64,000 nucleotides of DNA from Linyphia triangularis (taxonomy: Eukaryota > Arthropoda > Arachnida > Araneae > Linyphiidae): contig OZ021727.1 of assembly GCA_963978545.1 (NCBI GenBank), positions 50,234,487 through 50,298,486 on the forward strand, in the 5' to 3' direction. The position numbers were made by a program, and so were the translations under genes. The notes under the pieces are model-generated. The model saw only the letters and a program-made list of their open reading frames with translations. It made no database searches and was not told where the DNA came from. This document shows positions 24,981-37,859 of the stretch, piece after piece; positions within the stretch are counted from its first letter, which is position 1; every line of letters starts with the position of its first letter.

Positions 24981-24994
24981 TCTCAACAAATAGA

Positions 24995-27535
24995 ACTCTT
25001 TTTTAAAGGAAATAAACTAAAGTATGAAGAAATGAAAAATAATGTAATGTTTATGTTAGAAGAGTTAGAAGGATTTGAATGCAGGTATTTTCCACATTCT
25101 GCCATTATTAATTAGTTACTTAATTTCAGGAATTATACCCGGGAATGTGTGTTTGAAATCATGCTAAGTTTTAAGATTTGAACCTATTCATGAGCATGCC
25201 ATACTACTATAGGGACTACAATTTTGAAAAAATAATCAAATATAAATTCTAACCGAGTTGTTGAATCTTATAAAAACAATGAAAAAAGAAATCAATCTTT
25301 TGACATTTTTTATTGAATGTTGTATAAGACCCCCTCCCCACACCCTAATTTTTATACTAAAATGTAGTGAAATTGTTTTCTTTTATGTTGAGAAGCCCTC
25401 GTTTTTAGGGACACTTTCCAGGAATTGATGCTGAAAAACCTCTCCCCACCCTTTTCTTTTCCTTGGCGCACAATTCTATCACTTCCTACCCGTTGTCTTT
25501 TCCTTCTTTGTTTGTTACCTACAGGCTATTAGTGGTACAATACCGTTTCTGTCTGGGTTTGACACTTGGCACCATATTGACTTCTGACCTGATCCAGTCA
25601 GAAAGTTCCTGACCAACAGTTGCATATTTTCCTACAGAAAGTGCAGCACTGCGAATTGCGTGTAATGCGTTGCATTGTACTTGAGGTTTTGCCTTCATAA
25701 AAAATAATGATCCATTTAAAATATGCACCATCGATTAGTATTTGGTCAGCACTGTTTAAATATTGTTTGTAAGTACTGGGAACACCTTTGTGGTTTAAAT
25801 TTTTTTTTACAGCTCTTTTTTAAAGTATGCATGAACATTACTGTTGTACAACAGGTTTTGTAGCATTTTGTAAACTCGACATAGCTTTTGGTCAAAGATA
25901 AGTTTGTCCTGAGCCTCGCAAACTCTAAAACCACACTGTGACTATGAATGTGTATATTTAATTATTTAGCTCTATCTATTCTTAATGCATAAACCCTTTT
26001 CCTCTAAAAAACGGTTGTAATCGGCAACATTGTCTATTACAATTGCTACTGCGGAAAGGTCTTTCTAATCTTAATGGCAATTGAAAAATTACCTGAGAAA
26101 ATCTACTTAAAAAAATCGTTTAAGTGTTTTGGATTTCATATCCATCCATAGAGAAACTGACATTGACCAAGAAATCCTTATTAAACTTTCCAAAAAGCCT
26201 CGACAGTTAGGTTTTCTATTATGAATTACGAGGTAAAATATGTGCTTACCTTAATTTTCTGCAAATTTTGTGAGTGGAGTTAATTTATAAAATCTATAGT
26301 TCATTATTTACTAAGAAATTATATGTTGCTAAATAGAGGTAAAGATTTAATTGACTAAGTAATTCAGAGTATTTAATTTAAAAGTATTATCTTCGAGTTT
26401 TGCATATACCACTATTGCAAGCAATTCTTGAATATGGGTAAGCATATCCCCCCCCCCCCCCGCAAAAAAATCCTTGCTACGCACCTGACTATGATACAAG
26501 CTGATGTCAATGCATGAGGTATTTGAACAGTTTTGCAAAAACTATTTATTACGATGTAAAAATTTGGTGTGTGTCCCCAAATTTGAAAGTTTGCAAGTTG
26601 AGCTTCCTCCATATTCATAAAACATGCACTAATTTAAGCACTAAAATTTCTTCTTTTATAAATCATAATTATGATTTCCCTCTGTAGCATGTAATAAGTG
26701 TGAGAGGACAGAGCGAATAATTTGCTTTTGTTCAATTCACATGCAAACATTTTCTTCTTCATAATTGTCAAAAGACAATGACAGCATTTCAAAATATGAA
26801 ATGTGCAGTTACTAATCAAAGACGATTTTAATATATTTCCTGTAGAACTTACTTGCCAGCTGGCATTTATAGGTTAATGATAATATGTAAAGCAGCTGGA
26901 TTTCTCAGAAAAAGCTGGGATTCATGTGTATTGATAAAATTGGGCAGCTAAAATTTTCTATACATGCAATTGGTTTCTAAATTTAAAAATCACAGATTTT
27001 TGCGATATAGTCTCTTTTGGACCATATAGGTACAAATGTAGCTGTGATAAAATTTATTGAATATCTTTTTGATATTTAAAGAAGGAGCATCCCAACATTA
27101 AAAATTTATAAGTATTTTTAGGTGTTGACGTCTAAATTCGAATAACTACTTGTTTTTAAATCTCATTTATTTGAAAAACATATCACACTGGATGAGAATT
27201 GTTAAGCCACATTCTTCGGAAAAGAGCTTGTAGATTGAATTGGTAAGGACCAATAAACAAGAATCGTATGATGATACAAAAAAGCAGCGGAAAGTATTTA
27301 TAACAATCCATTCAGAATGTTTGGCCTTCTGTAAGGCCACTGCCCTGTTTAAGCATACCATAAGGCAGTTTTCTTCTTAGTATGACTTTAAAGAGGTGCA
27401 ATGGGTCAACAGGCCTAAGTAGGCATGGCTTTGCCATTCTCTTTTCTAATCTAATCTATAATAATCCAGAAGAATAATATAACCCTATGCTATATCGCTG
27501 GCCCAAATATTTATGTCAAATATATTTCATGAGGG

Positions 27536-27566
<31 letters not shown>

Positions 27567-28259
27567 TTTTAAAAAAATATTGGAGGGGAAATTCTTCTCA
27601 TTCAAATAATCATTCGATATATAACGTTGAAACGTTGCATTGAATAAATTGTTGTTTCTGACATTTTTAACTTTACAAGATCTTTGACAGTTTTATTCAA
27701 CGAAGAATTGTGTAATAATGACACATCTGATAGTGAAGAATGAGAGTATTCATTACACTGGATGCACAACACAGACAAATACGGAGTAAATAGAAGTTTT
27801 GGCCATGCTTAAAGTAGAAGGTCATGCTAAATGGCCAGAAGATAAGGGTAAAAAATTTTATACTAGAGACAAATTTCCCCATAAATTCGTATTGGAAGCA
27901 AAGGACAGTTTACGTTAACATAATTTTTTTAAATACGTGCGTAAATTCAAAATATAACTTAATACAACATAGTAGTCAAGATTGTTTCAAAACAAACCTT
28001 GTTTGTCCTTAAAATTGTATAAAGGTACTTTCTTTATGTCCGATACCGTATGAATTTTCTACATTTTATGTCCGACATCAATAATTAAAATAATATTTTG
28101 TATCTTAATACAGTTATTTTGTGAACAATTATGATTTGTCCATCTATTAACAACGTTGTTGAGCCTAAAAAGTGTAAAAACAATGTACATTAAACCAATG
28201 ACTGAGATCTGAAGTCTCATTTTTTTTTATTCGTGTACATACATATATACGTCTGATAC
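24995..28259. other. Gene-free AT-rich DNA
   Basis: No gene was recognised. At 26,448-26,489 a 14-base C run followed by GCAAAAAAATCCTTGCTACG looks, on the other strand, like a solo hAT-type terminus (CAGGTGCGTAGCAAGG). An A-tract of about 25 bases lies near 27,536-27,561. Short open frames here lack domains. Confidence 0.5.
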
Positions 28260-28339
28260 TACATAACTTACTAGCTGAATATCCGTGTTTCACTACGAAA
28301 CTTTACCATATGCATTTCTGCATTTAAAAGCCATTCATG

Positions 28340-29190
28340 TACATTTCATATTTCAGACGTTTAACCTCATTGTGACCCCTGAAAATTGATTTATCAAAAC
28401 TGGAACATAAATTTTCTATGCTTACACTTGTTCACATTTGTACCGAATTTCAAGAGTTGTGACTGCTTAGGAAGTGGGATATTGAAATAGTACTAGTTTG
28501 GAATTTTCAACACCTTTTTGAACCTATAAAATTAGTTAATCGATTTCGGATTACCTAATTTTTTCTACGCTTGACCTTGGTACCAAATTTCAAAGTTGCG
28601 ACTGTATTAGAAGTGGAACATAGGGATATTCCTTGTATGGAACGTTTCGACTCCTTTTAAGGCCTTTTACATTGTTAATTGATATCGGAATAGCTTGCTT
28701 TTTTCATATCCTTTTCAGAGTTGTGACTACATTGGAAGTGGGACATTGCGATATTCCTCGTTTGGAAAGTATTGATCCTTTAAATTAGATAATCAATATC
28801 GAAATAGCATACTTTTCCTGCGCTTGCCTTTGTTCACATTTGTAGCAAATTTAAAGTTGTGGCTACATTGGAAGTAAAACATTGCGATATTCCTCGTTTA
28901 GAATGGTTAGACCTCTTTCTGACCACTTAAAATTAGATAATCGAGACAGAAATAGATAACTTTACTATATTTAACCTTTTTGACATTTGTACCAAATTTC
29001 GGAGTTGTGACTACATTAGAAATGGGACTTAGGGATGATCAACGTTTGACACTTTTTTGATCCTTAAAATTAGTTGACCGAGAATGGCTTATTTTTTCTG
29101 TTTATTCTTGTTGACCTTTGTACCATATTTCAGAGTTGTGAGTATATGGGAAGTGAGATAAGTATTGATGAGTGAGGGATTTGGCTTATC
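28340..29190 (+). repeat. Diverged tandem repeat, about 125-150 bp units
   Basis: A block centred on AGTTGTGACTACATTGGAAG recurs six times, at about 28,456, 28,595, 28,720, 28,856, 29,004 and 29,135, each preceded by a TTTGTACCAAATTTC-like block. In several units it is followed by GGGATATTCCTCGTTTGGAA, with AATTAGATAATCGA-like links between units. Spacing varies from 125 to 148 bp. The copies are well diverged, so the array is old. The left flank (CTAGCTGAATATCCGTGTTT) looks like the start of a dispersed arthropod repeat. Confidence 0.7.
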
Positions 29191-30719
29191 TACAATTTAG
29201 AATTTTTTACCAAAATTTATTTTCTTGTTTTTCAATTATATATGCATGAGTAAGTGTTAGAAAAAAGAATTGGATTGTTTTACATTGTTAAATCTAAACT
29301 TTGCGCAATTTTTATGTTCGACGCAATGGAATCGCCCGGCTGAGAACGCACATAAAATATTGAAATCTTTTATACATCACTCTGGTTAGGTAAGAAGGCT
29401 CCCATTGCATTATATTGCAATCTTTAACTGCAAATATTTTATTGGCATGGAGTCACTGCATTTCAATATGTGAGCAATCCTCATTTAACTACATATTTTA
29501 CAACTCTATTAAAATATTCTTCATATTCTTTATACATGTAGTGTTATAAATTTAAATACTTCATGGTTGACTACCTACAAGGAAGTATTTCATATAATTT
29601 AATGCTAAAAATTCCAGGAATTTCAAAAGAGCCTGGAATTTTTATTAATTACTGAATTGACAAATGCTTTATTTAGATTAATTAGGAAAAATAACAATTA
29701 TGAAATTAAAGTTTCTAAATTTTCAATCTCCTTATATTGATGAATTATTTATAAATGAACTATTCAAGCAGAATTTAAGTTATGTAGGCTATAAATAATA
29801 GTAAATATGCATGGTGAAATTTTACACAGATCTCTCTCTCTCTCTTTTAATTTAATTGATACCTAAACACTTTTAGTTCATAAATTAACAGAAAACAATA
29901 ACAATTTAAAAAATTTATTTTATATTGTTTAAAGAGCATATTCTCAAATATAGAATTATGTAATTTGCATATTATGGACTGTTATTTCACACATGTCCTG
30001 AAAATAGTTTAACGAAATATATAAAACTTTAACAACAAGATTAATAATAACAAACGGTGCAGCTGAATTTTACTTCCACAGTTAAGACTGAGAATTGGTG
30101 GATTAGAAAAATCTAAATTTTGAAACATTTACTCTGTATATTGATTGTATGAACATCCTATACCTATCTGATTGAATCAGATGTGGGTTTTGTTCAGATT
30201 ATTGCTTTAACAACTTATAATCATACATACAGCAAATTTTCAGATTCCAAAATCTCCCTCTAACAGAATTTCCTAAAATTTTCATGTGTGCATTAAGCAA
30301 TTACAGCAGGCAACACTTGATAGTTTCTTAGAAAAATTACATTTAAATGCACACACAATTCACAATGCAAAATTACTATAATATTTAACATTAAAAACTT
30401 TACTAGTATTTTTTAACTTTTCATTAAAATGATTATTTGATGAACAATTTATCTAAATTAATCGAACAATATTCTCACAATGGGTCAAATGGGTAAAACA
30501 TTCCTAATCCCAATTACCATGCTTTTTTTTCTACGTTTCTTTATTTTAAAAATAAATCCCTTATGTTTAGATGCTGGGATTACAAAAGTTGCAATGATAA
30601 GCAAATATGGCTTCTATATATTTTTAAGTCATAATTTTCGATGTTTTTTTCTAGAAACTTTAGCATAAATTTGAAAAAAAAACTACAATTAAGCTAAAGA
30701 AAGCATTAAGCAAACATAA
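29191..30719. other. Gene-free AT-rich DNA
   Basis: Nothing was recognised apart from a short CT microsatellite near 29,831-29,845. Confidence 0.5.
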
Positions 30720-30721
30720 TA

Positions 30722-30893
30722 CAATCAAATCCCATTAACACGAAATCCCGTTTAATCCCGTTATTCTCCGTACTTAAAACTTAACATTCATTTAACATGA
30801 AATTTGGTTAACATGTTTTTGTTTAACATGAAATTTGGTTAACACAAACAATTTCAGCAGCCCCATCGACTTCACGTTGACAGGGTTTGATTG
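30722..30893. mobile_element. Pogo-like MITE
   Basis: A 172-bp element with imperfect inverted ends, CAATCAAATCCCATTAACAC at the left and ACGTTGACAGGGTTTGATTG at the right, flanked by TA on both sides (30,720-30,721 and 30,894-30,895). Internal repeats of TTAACATGAAATTTGGTTAA are visible. Ends and TA target match the larger pogo-like element at 34.5-36.2 kb. Confidence 0.65.
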
Positions 30894-30895
30894 TA

Positions 30896-33232
30896 GGCAT
30901 TTGAAAAATCACATTTCATGAATCAAGAGTTCAAGTTCATTAAACAATCTTTACAGGCTGATGGTGAATGTGTTAATAGATATGCAACCTTTTTTGTGAC
31001 AGTTTGCCACAATCCAACTGATAAAAAAAATTTGCCAATTTTTTACAAACAGAAATACAACCTATTTTTTAAATTATTTCAAAAGAAGCTAAAAAAACCT
31101 TTTAATTTACTGATTAAATAAAAAATTGTAGCTTCTAAATGATGTATTTTATGTTCTACTATAATGATGAAATATGAATGTATTGCTGTGTCATTAGACG
31201 ACATATAGCATCCACATATTTACACTTGACGTTGGGTGCCTTACAAACACAAACTGAACTTTGAAGGAAGTAAGATTATTACAATACACTGAGTTTGTTC
31301 AGTAGCGGCAAATTGAAATTTAAGGTTGGAATTTTTAATATGTGGCAACTAGTTTAATGTCAAAAATTCTAGCAACTTGACAATGAGGATTTGTTGGGAG
31401 AGAGAGAACTATTATTTGGGTCAATATCCCTTTCCATCTCCATAAATATCAAGTAATTTTTTCTCTTTTCATTTATCACTTTTACAGAGACTGATTTACA
31501 GCAAGGCATTTGGGGCAGTTTCCCAGGGGTCCCCAAAAAATGCTTATAAACTAAAAAATGTGAAAAAGATAAATATATTCATGAATTTTTTCAATCAATA
31601 TTTTTTTGTTACTTTCTTTTTGGAAAAAACTATTTATCCAATCAAATCAATTTCATCTTTCCTGAATGTTCATAGTGCATGTCATCTTTGCCATAGTCAT
31701 AGCAATAAACTTGTATTTGTAGTGTAAACAAATTGCACTTGGATTTGTCTCTTAAGGATACATTTTCCTATTCCAATATTTTCTGACATTGTAATAATTA
31801 TGGATTTGCTATTAAATGGACAAGACATACCAATCTGGCACAACTAAAAGGAAGTTAAAAAGTAAGAAAGAACACAACGAGAAACACATGAAAGAAACTT
31901 TGAGGTAATGTATCATTAACATCAATTCTTATAATGATAATCCTAGCCTAAAGATTTATAGTTTATATTTCCAAATATATATATTTGAAATAAAAAAATA
32001 AGAAATTTTTAACACATAATTTTTTCCCAACATTTAAAACTTGCATTAAATCCAGTTGATTATGTTCCTTAATGTCTAAGCTTTAGGGTGTGCTTTATGC
32101 CCAGGCCCTTAAATTTATATGCTGGTCTCAACACATACATTGTAAGATACCACATAATAGAGACATTCTAAATGCCAATAACTCCACCATAATCACTTCT
32201 ATACACATTATCCAATAAGAATCTTTTACTATTTTGTTTTTTAAATTTATCTGGTGATCTTTTTTCAATTATTACTTTTATGGTAAGGTATCACATGATT
32301 ATCAATGTCCTTAAAACAACGCTTCTATACACAAAATTTATAAAAATCTTTAATTACTTTTTCCAAGAGCTTCTGCCAAAATTTTTATGAGGCCAATAAT
32401 AAGTAAATTTATTATTGGTGTATTGAATATTAAAAGAAAGGCAAAGTAAAAGTTTTAGCAGTTTTAAAACCCATAGCTGAAGTTAATAATATACACAATT
32501 TAGTGGTTATAATCAATTTAAACAATAATCTGCAATTAACAAATTAAAATCAATAGGTTTTTTACGTTATTCATCTTGAATATTACTCGATAAATAACAA
32601 GGAAATTTTGGTGGTGTTAGGCGAAAAAAAAATTTCATTTTTTTCCACTTACAAACTACACATTTATAAATAAAAAATACATTTTACTAAATTTCCGATA
32701 TAATTTGGGAAAGCATATCAATGAGCTATTTTCTTTATTTAGAGAATTATAATGTTTCACATCAAATTTTATATTCTAATCTTCGCAATAGTTTTCTTAA
32801 TCACTAAAAATTTCACAATTTTCTGATTATATCTGGTTTTAAGAAGTTCAATGGAACCCAAGAAATTCATCACATTATCAATAGAGTTAAAATGTCTACA
32901 AGCAGATTACATGTTTGAACTACATAAAGTCTAACAAATAATTAAGTGAATAATTGAGATATCTTTTCCAATTCAGTAAATGCAAACTGGGTGTTCAAAA
33001 AGTTCTCGGAATTTTGCTTGACTTGATCAATCGGTTTGTGTATTAACGGTAAACATAACAGGGAAAATTAATTTATTATGCACATTTAGAACTTTCATGG
33101 TTCAGTTTAGTTAGAGCAAAAGAGTGGTATTGGTTGCTTTATTTGTTAATTTGATCAAATGCAAATATCAAATTTTTTAGCAAGTTTAGACAATCAGCTA
33201 TGGTCATTCTTGAATTGAATCATCACATCAAT
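30896..33232. other. Gene-free AT-rich DNA
   Basis: No gene was recognised. ACTGGGTGTTCAAAAAGTTC near 32,987 recalls a mariner end but stands alone. Open frames near 30.9-31.1 kb are low-complexity. Confidence 0.45.
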
Positions 33233-33455
33233 AGGTACTTTTCCGTTAAAGAGGGCCGTTGGTACTTCCAAGTACGGTACAGATTTTGCGGCAAGAATTG
33301 TTTACATAAAACCATGCCAAATTATGGCAATTATAAACAGTTTACTAGTTATTAACAAATGGCGGCTGCAGTCATTTATTGGTGAAAATCACCTTGGCGC
33401 AGAACCCGTACCGTACCTGGATGTACTAACGTCCCCTTTTAACGGAAAAGTATCT
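33233..33455. mobile_element. MITE with 6-bp TSD ATCAAT
   Basis: The left end AGGTACTTTTCCGTTAAA and the right end, read inward as AGATACTTTTCCGTTAAA, form inverted repeats extending about 45 bp with mismatches up to GTACGGTAC. Direct repeats ATCAAT lie at 33,227-33,232 and 33,456-33,461. The total is about 223 bp, with no coding. The AG..CT termini and 6-bp TSD are formally like those of the large palindromic element at 45.9-56.0 kb, but the sequences differ. Confidence 0.65.
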
Positions 33456-33461
33456 ATCAAT

Positions 33462-34470
33462 GTGTTTTACAATTTCCATCTTTGATTCCATTTTTACATT
33501 TTTTATCTTTGATTTAATGATGTGCCCCATTACCTACGCTATCGATTTTTACCCATTTTTAAATCTTTGAAATCATCAATATAATATTCTTTTCAGGAAT
33601 CAGCACCTTAAAAGTATTAATACTTTAAAGGTTTTCTTTTCAAGATTTCGCAAGCTTAAATAAAAACTTAATATTTGTGTACCAAGCAAAGTTAGTTATT
33701 GCTATTGACATGCAGCACTAGTATAACTTTGATAACAAACAATGACATTGCTGCTTCAACTGAACCGAATTTCACAAAAGTTATTCCACAAAGCAAGTTT
33801 TAAGAGAGTTTAATAAAGAATGAGGAACAGTAGGTCTAGGGAATGGTTTTAAGACAATGCAGAAAATGTTAAAGGATTTGTTTCACTTGCTATGTTTACA
33901 GTTTTGCTGCCTAATTACTTTTAAGTTCTTATAATGAATTTGAGTACATAGTTTTATTAATGATATAATAATAGGCAAAGTAGAATGTTGAGTGTCAATA
34001 TCAGTTTTTTAAAACTTAAAGCATTTTTTCTAAACTTAGTTAAGATCTTAAATAGGATATTCCCTTTAATATAAATACATCCAAAATGTATTACAGTTAA
34101 TACTCAGTAACAGAAAACATATGTATATATAGAACAGAAATATATGAGAAATTAATACTTTATCCCTACAAATATTTTCTTTCCCAGAATTCTAAACATA
34201 CTTACTGTTTGGTTTGTACAATGTTAAACATGTTTATAATGTTTGGTTTTCACAATGTTAGTAAATATATATTAAGAAGCAATTCTGTTTTTACTTCCAA
34301 CTACACTTTAACTTCAACACAATTTAACATTTTTGATAGCTGTTCAGAAGTCAAGTGATTTTAGTACCCATCATAGTTTAGAAAATTTAAATTTCAATAT
34401 TTTTTCGATTTGAGTCAGTAATTTAACAAAAACATTAAAAAAAATTTAACTATATACCTAAATCAGAAAA
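33462..34470. other. Gene-free AT-rich DNA
   Basis: No gene, RNA or repeat boundary was recognised. Confidence 0.5.
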
Positions 34471-34472
34471 TA

Positions 34473-36225
34473 CAGTCATACCCCGTTAATGCGAAATTAA
34501 TGGGTCCGTCGATATTTTCATGGTTTATCTATTTTCTTGCCCATCTAATGCATTAAGGCTATATTTAAAAATGACTTAAAGAATTTTAGACGAATAATAT
34601 AAAAGTAGTTTTCTGCAAAAGCTTTTAAACAAGCTACTAAAATCGCCTGACGAAAGAAAATATATGTCCCAACATTTATATCTTTTCCGTTTTGGCCAAC
34701 TTAATATTTCGCAAGAAATAGCAAATGGTACTTCCAGTGAATAGATAACAGTAACTGAAAACATATACATTCTTAATTTACCTTAGTCAAAATTGTTAAG
34801 AATTTTTTTAAGAGTAGCTATCCTTGCGTAACGCATATTCCCCAATACTCAATCGCAAATAACCAAAGATGATTTATTTACAACTCATTATTTATTTTAC
34901 AGATTATCATAGTAACCTTTGATTTGTTCTTATCCCAAACCTCAGCTTTATTGAGGATTTCCGAAAAACAGCCACAGAATGAAAATCAGACCAATTTGAG
35001 CCAGAATAAAAAAATTAAGACTGTTGAAAAATGAATAATAATATAATTTAAAGTAACTTACGAAATTGAATGTGATGTTTTAATAAGTCGTATATCCACC
35101 CACCAAAACAACTGCCGTCCGTCGCTAGCCGCCTGTGTACCGCTACTCTTCAAAACAAAGTGCGCGGGTATGCCAGATGTAGTAAACAAAAAAATAAAAG
35201 ATTAAACTATTAAAAATGTTGACTCACAATCAAGAGACACAAGATAGCGTATAATTTGCTTTGTCATCTATCACAGAAAGATTTGTCAGACGAATAATAT
35301 TTTTTAAATTTATAAGGAAAAATAATGATAAAGATCAAGAGGAAATGATTGGTTGCTTAGCACCCAATAAGAGACCGACTCTTTTGAAACCTCCTAACAA
35401 CAATGAGCCTTGAAACAACTAAACTAAGAGAAATTAGCAGACGATCTTGATTTTCGATAACCGTCTGCTAGTTTTGTTTCCGTAACATTCATTCTTTGCG
35501 TCTTCCTTAGTACGTCAATTTCAAAATTCTTTTGTGTGAGAGAGGAATTACTGCATGGTATAATCAGGACAAAGTGCATTGGAAAAGTTATCCCTTTTGT
35601 ATTCTTAGTCTTTAATTTCATGTGCATAATTTTACATTTCTCAAGAAGTTCCAAAATGCGAATCCAGTTCCTTTTGTTCTTCTTTGTAGACAAAACCAGG
35701 GGTTTTGAAAAAAAAAAAAAAGTATAGTAAATAAATAAGAAATGTGGATTAACTAGATAAGCGATGGTGCATATTATGGCAAATAATTTTAGCATAGGAA
35801 ATCACACAGTTGCATTGCATCGCACTAAACTATAGCTTAGCCTTAAGAACTTTAAAATAAACAAGGGATTTATAAATCTCATAGTAACAAAACATCGTTG
35901 GCGTTGCACATTATTTTTAGTCTAATTATGTCTAATATTGATAATTTAAATAAATATTGATGTTTCCTTACGTTGTAGTAGAATTTCAGTGCTAAATGGC
36001 CTTAGTAAGCGCAATAAATGTCAAATAAAATCTGCCTGGTATGGATTTGTCCTCTGTTAGCCAAAAATATTACTCTTTCTCTAATTGAATTCAAAGAACG
36101 TAAATTTCATATAAATTCGATATTCTAGAAAATGAAAATCAAGATTTTCATGTTCAGAGGACTGCTTTTACTTCGCGTTAAGCGAGATTTCATGTTAAAC
36201 TATTTTGCGTTGACGGGGTTGACTG
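34473..36225. mobile_element. Pogo/Tigger-like non-autonomous DNA transposon
   Basis: The left end CAGTCATACCCCGTTAATGC and the right end, read inward as CAGTCAACCCCGTCAACGC, are inverted repeats starting CAGT. TA flanks both sides (34,471-34,472 and 36,226-36,227). CAGT ends with a TA target are typical of pogo-type elements in the Tc1/mariner superfamily. The 1.75-kb interior contains no recognisable transposase. A 123-codon minus-strand frame at 35.42-35.80 kb has no DDE or helix-turn-helix motif that I can see. A GC-richer patch at about 35,095-35,165 may be a remnant of its promoter. Confidence 0.75.
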
Positions 36226-36227
36226 TA

Positions 36228-37859
36228 CGAAAATAGTGATGTTATGACACATGCACATGAATGAAAATGTTCTGTATGCAGATCGGTTTTTTTATATAAA
36301 GAAATTACAGAAACTTAAATGCTTTTTGAAAACTCTTCAAAGAAATTTTCTGGTTGCGAACCTGACATTTCTAGACATAGGACGTTGTTGCGCAATTACT
36401 GCATGCGAATGAGAGATTAACGCCAGCATTCGAAAATATCTTTCATAGAATTAATACATCGTGGGTGAAACAACAGGGGTGTACTGAAGGGGGGGAGGGG
36501 GAGGAGAAATGTGAAAGAACGATGCTCCACAACCTTTGTGTAAACGGTCAAAATTCAGTAACTTCTAACCAGAAGTTAGTATTAATTTCGAAATTCATTG
36601 ATGAAATTCCATTAACTTATTATTTTACTCAACACCAGAGTGAAGTAACAATTTTGTGAAGAAAGAGTGCCAACAAACGTTTTGTATCCTTCGTTTTGAA
36701 GTAGTTGACAGTACTAAGATTGTTTGCTATGGCGTATCATAGTCGCCGCCTAGGCAAGGAAAGGGTTTGAAATTTGCTCCTTTTTGGCTCTTGAAAAATT
36801 TAGAAATATTGGGGGAAAGAGATAAATTTCATTTAAAAAAAAAAAGCCGTGTAATAGCATTGATATGTAATACAGATTTCAAATTAATCCAATCCAAGTT
36901 TTTTGTTGTCCCTCTTTGCATCCCCTGTGTGCGGTCTATAGCCACCCCATGCCGGAAATAATTCTGCTGGCGCCATTTTGTGACATGTGTTATCACCCTT
37001 CCGATTTTGCCGCTATAGTTCAACGACATTTCGAGTTGCTATTTTCTGTTTCCGTTCGAAAGTTATCGTATAAAATCACTTCGTCACTAAGATAAGTTTG
37101 TAAAGGAGGATTTTATAAGAGAAGGGGGGGGGGGGGCGGGAGTAACTTTTAATTAAAAATAATTACCATATAAACATAATATAAAATTTCTTTAACTATT
37201 GAGAAAGATATAAAGTTCAAACCATATATCTGTGCAAGGTGCAAATATATTTTTTGAAGGGGGGGGGGGAGGGGGTATATAAAATTATACCGTAAGAAAA
37301 AATATTTAACATTTTTTTAATATAATTTCTTGATATAATGTAATCTAATGCATCATGTAATTTTTTTTACGTAGCATAAGAGTGCTAGAGTATTTGCTAA
37401 CACTTATTTGAAAAGGTGTTTCAGTGCTCGTGATCACTTCCACAGCTCACCTAATGATAACAAATGATAAATCACAAAATGTATGTTTATATTTATGATC
37501 TCGATAGAAGCCTACTTTATCAACTGCAAGAAAAAAGAGATAAAACTATCATCAAGATATAATTTTATACTTTGATAAAAAGAAACAACGACCAGAATAC
37601 TTTGTTGGAAGACCACGTGAATTTTTATGTTTTAATTCTTCAATTTAAAAACAATTCATTGTAAACATTTGAATTATTGTGTGAATTAAAACTTTACACA
37701 CTTCAGAGACTTTTTAAAAGCTGACGATATAATATATAATCCGATTCAGTTTGATTTTATTGTTGTCAAACGATAAAATGAGAGAAGTTGAAAAATATAT
37801 TTTTTTAAAGATCTATATCTTTAAAAAATTTATTTTTCAACCTAAATCGAAGCAGACGA
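36228..37859. other. Gene-free DNA with G runs and a foldback
   Basis: No gene was recognised. G runs lie at about 36,490-36,505 (interrupted), 37,124-37,136 and 37,259-37,269. An A+T-rich hairpin with arms of about 25 bp lies at 37,787-37,841 (GTTGAAAAATATATTTTTTT against its near reverse complement), ending 11 bases before the hAT TSD. Confidence 0.5.

Noticed and set aside
32987..33030. Mariner end (GGGTGTTCAAAAAGTTC)
   Set aside because: No opposing end, no transposase and no second copy in the window; the similarity is too short.
35424..35795. 123-codon minus-strand frame in the pogo-like element as a transposase
   Set aside because: No DDE/D motif, helix-turn-helix or other transposase signature is visible, and the composition is low-complexity.
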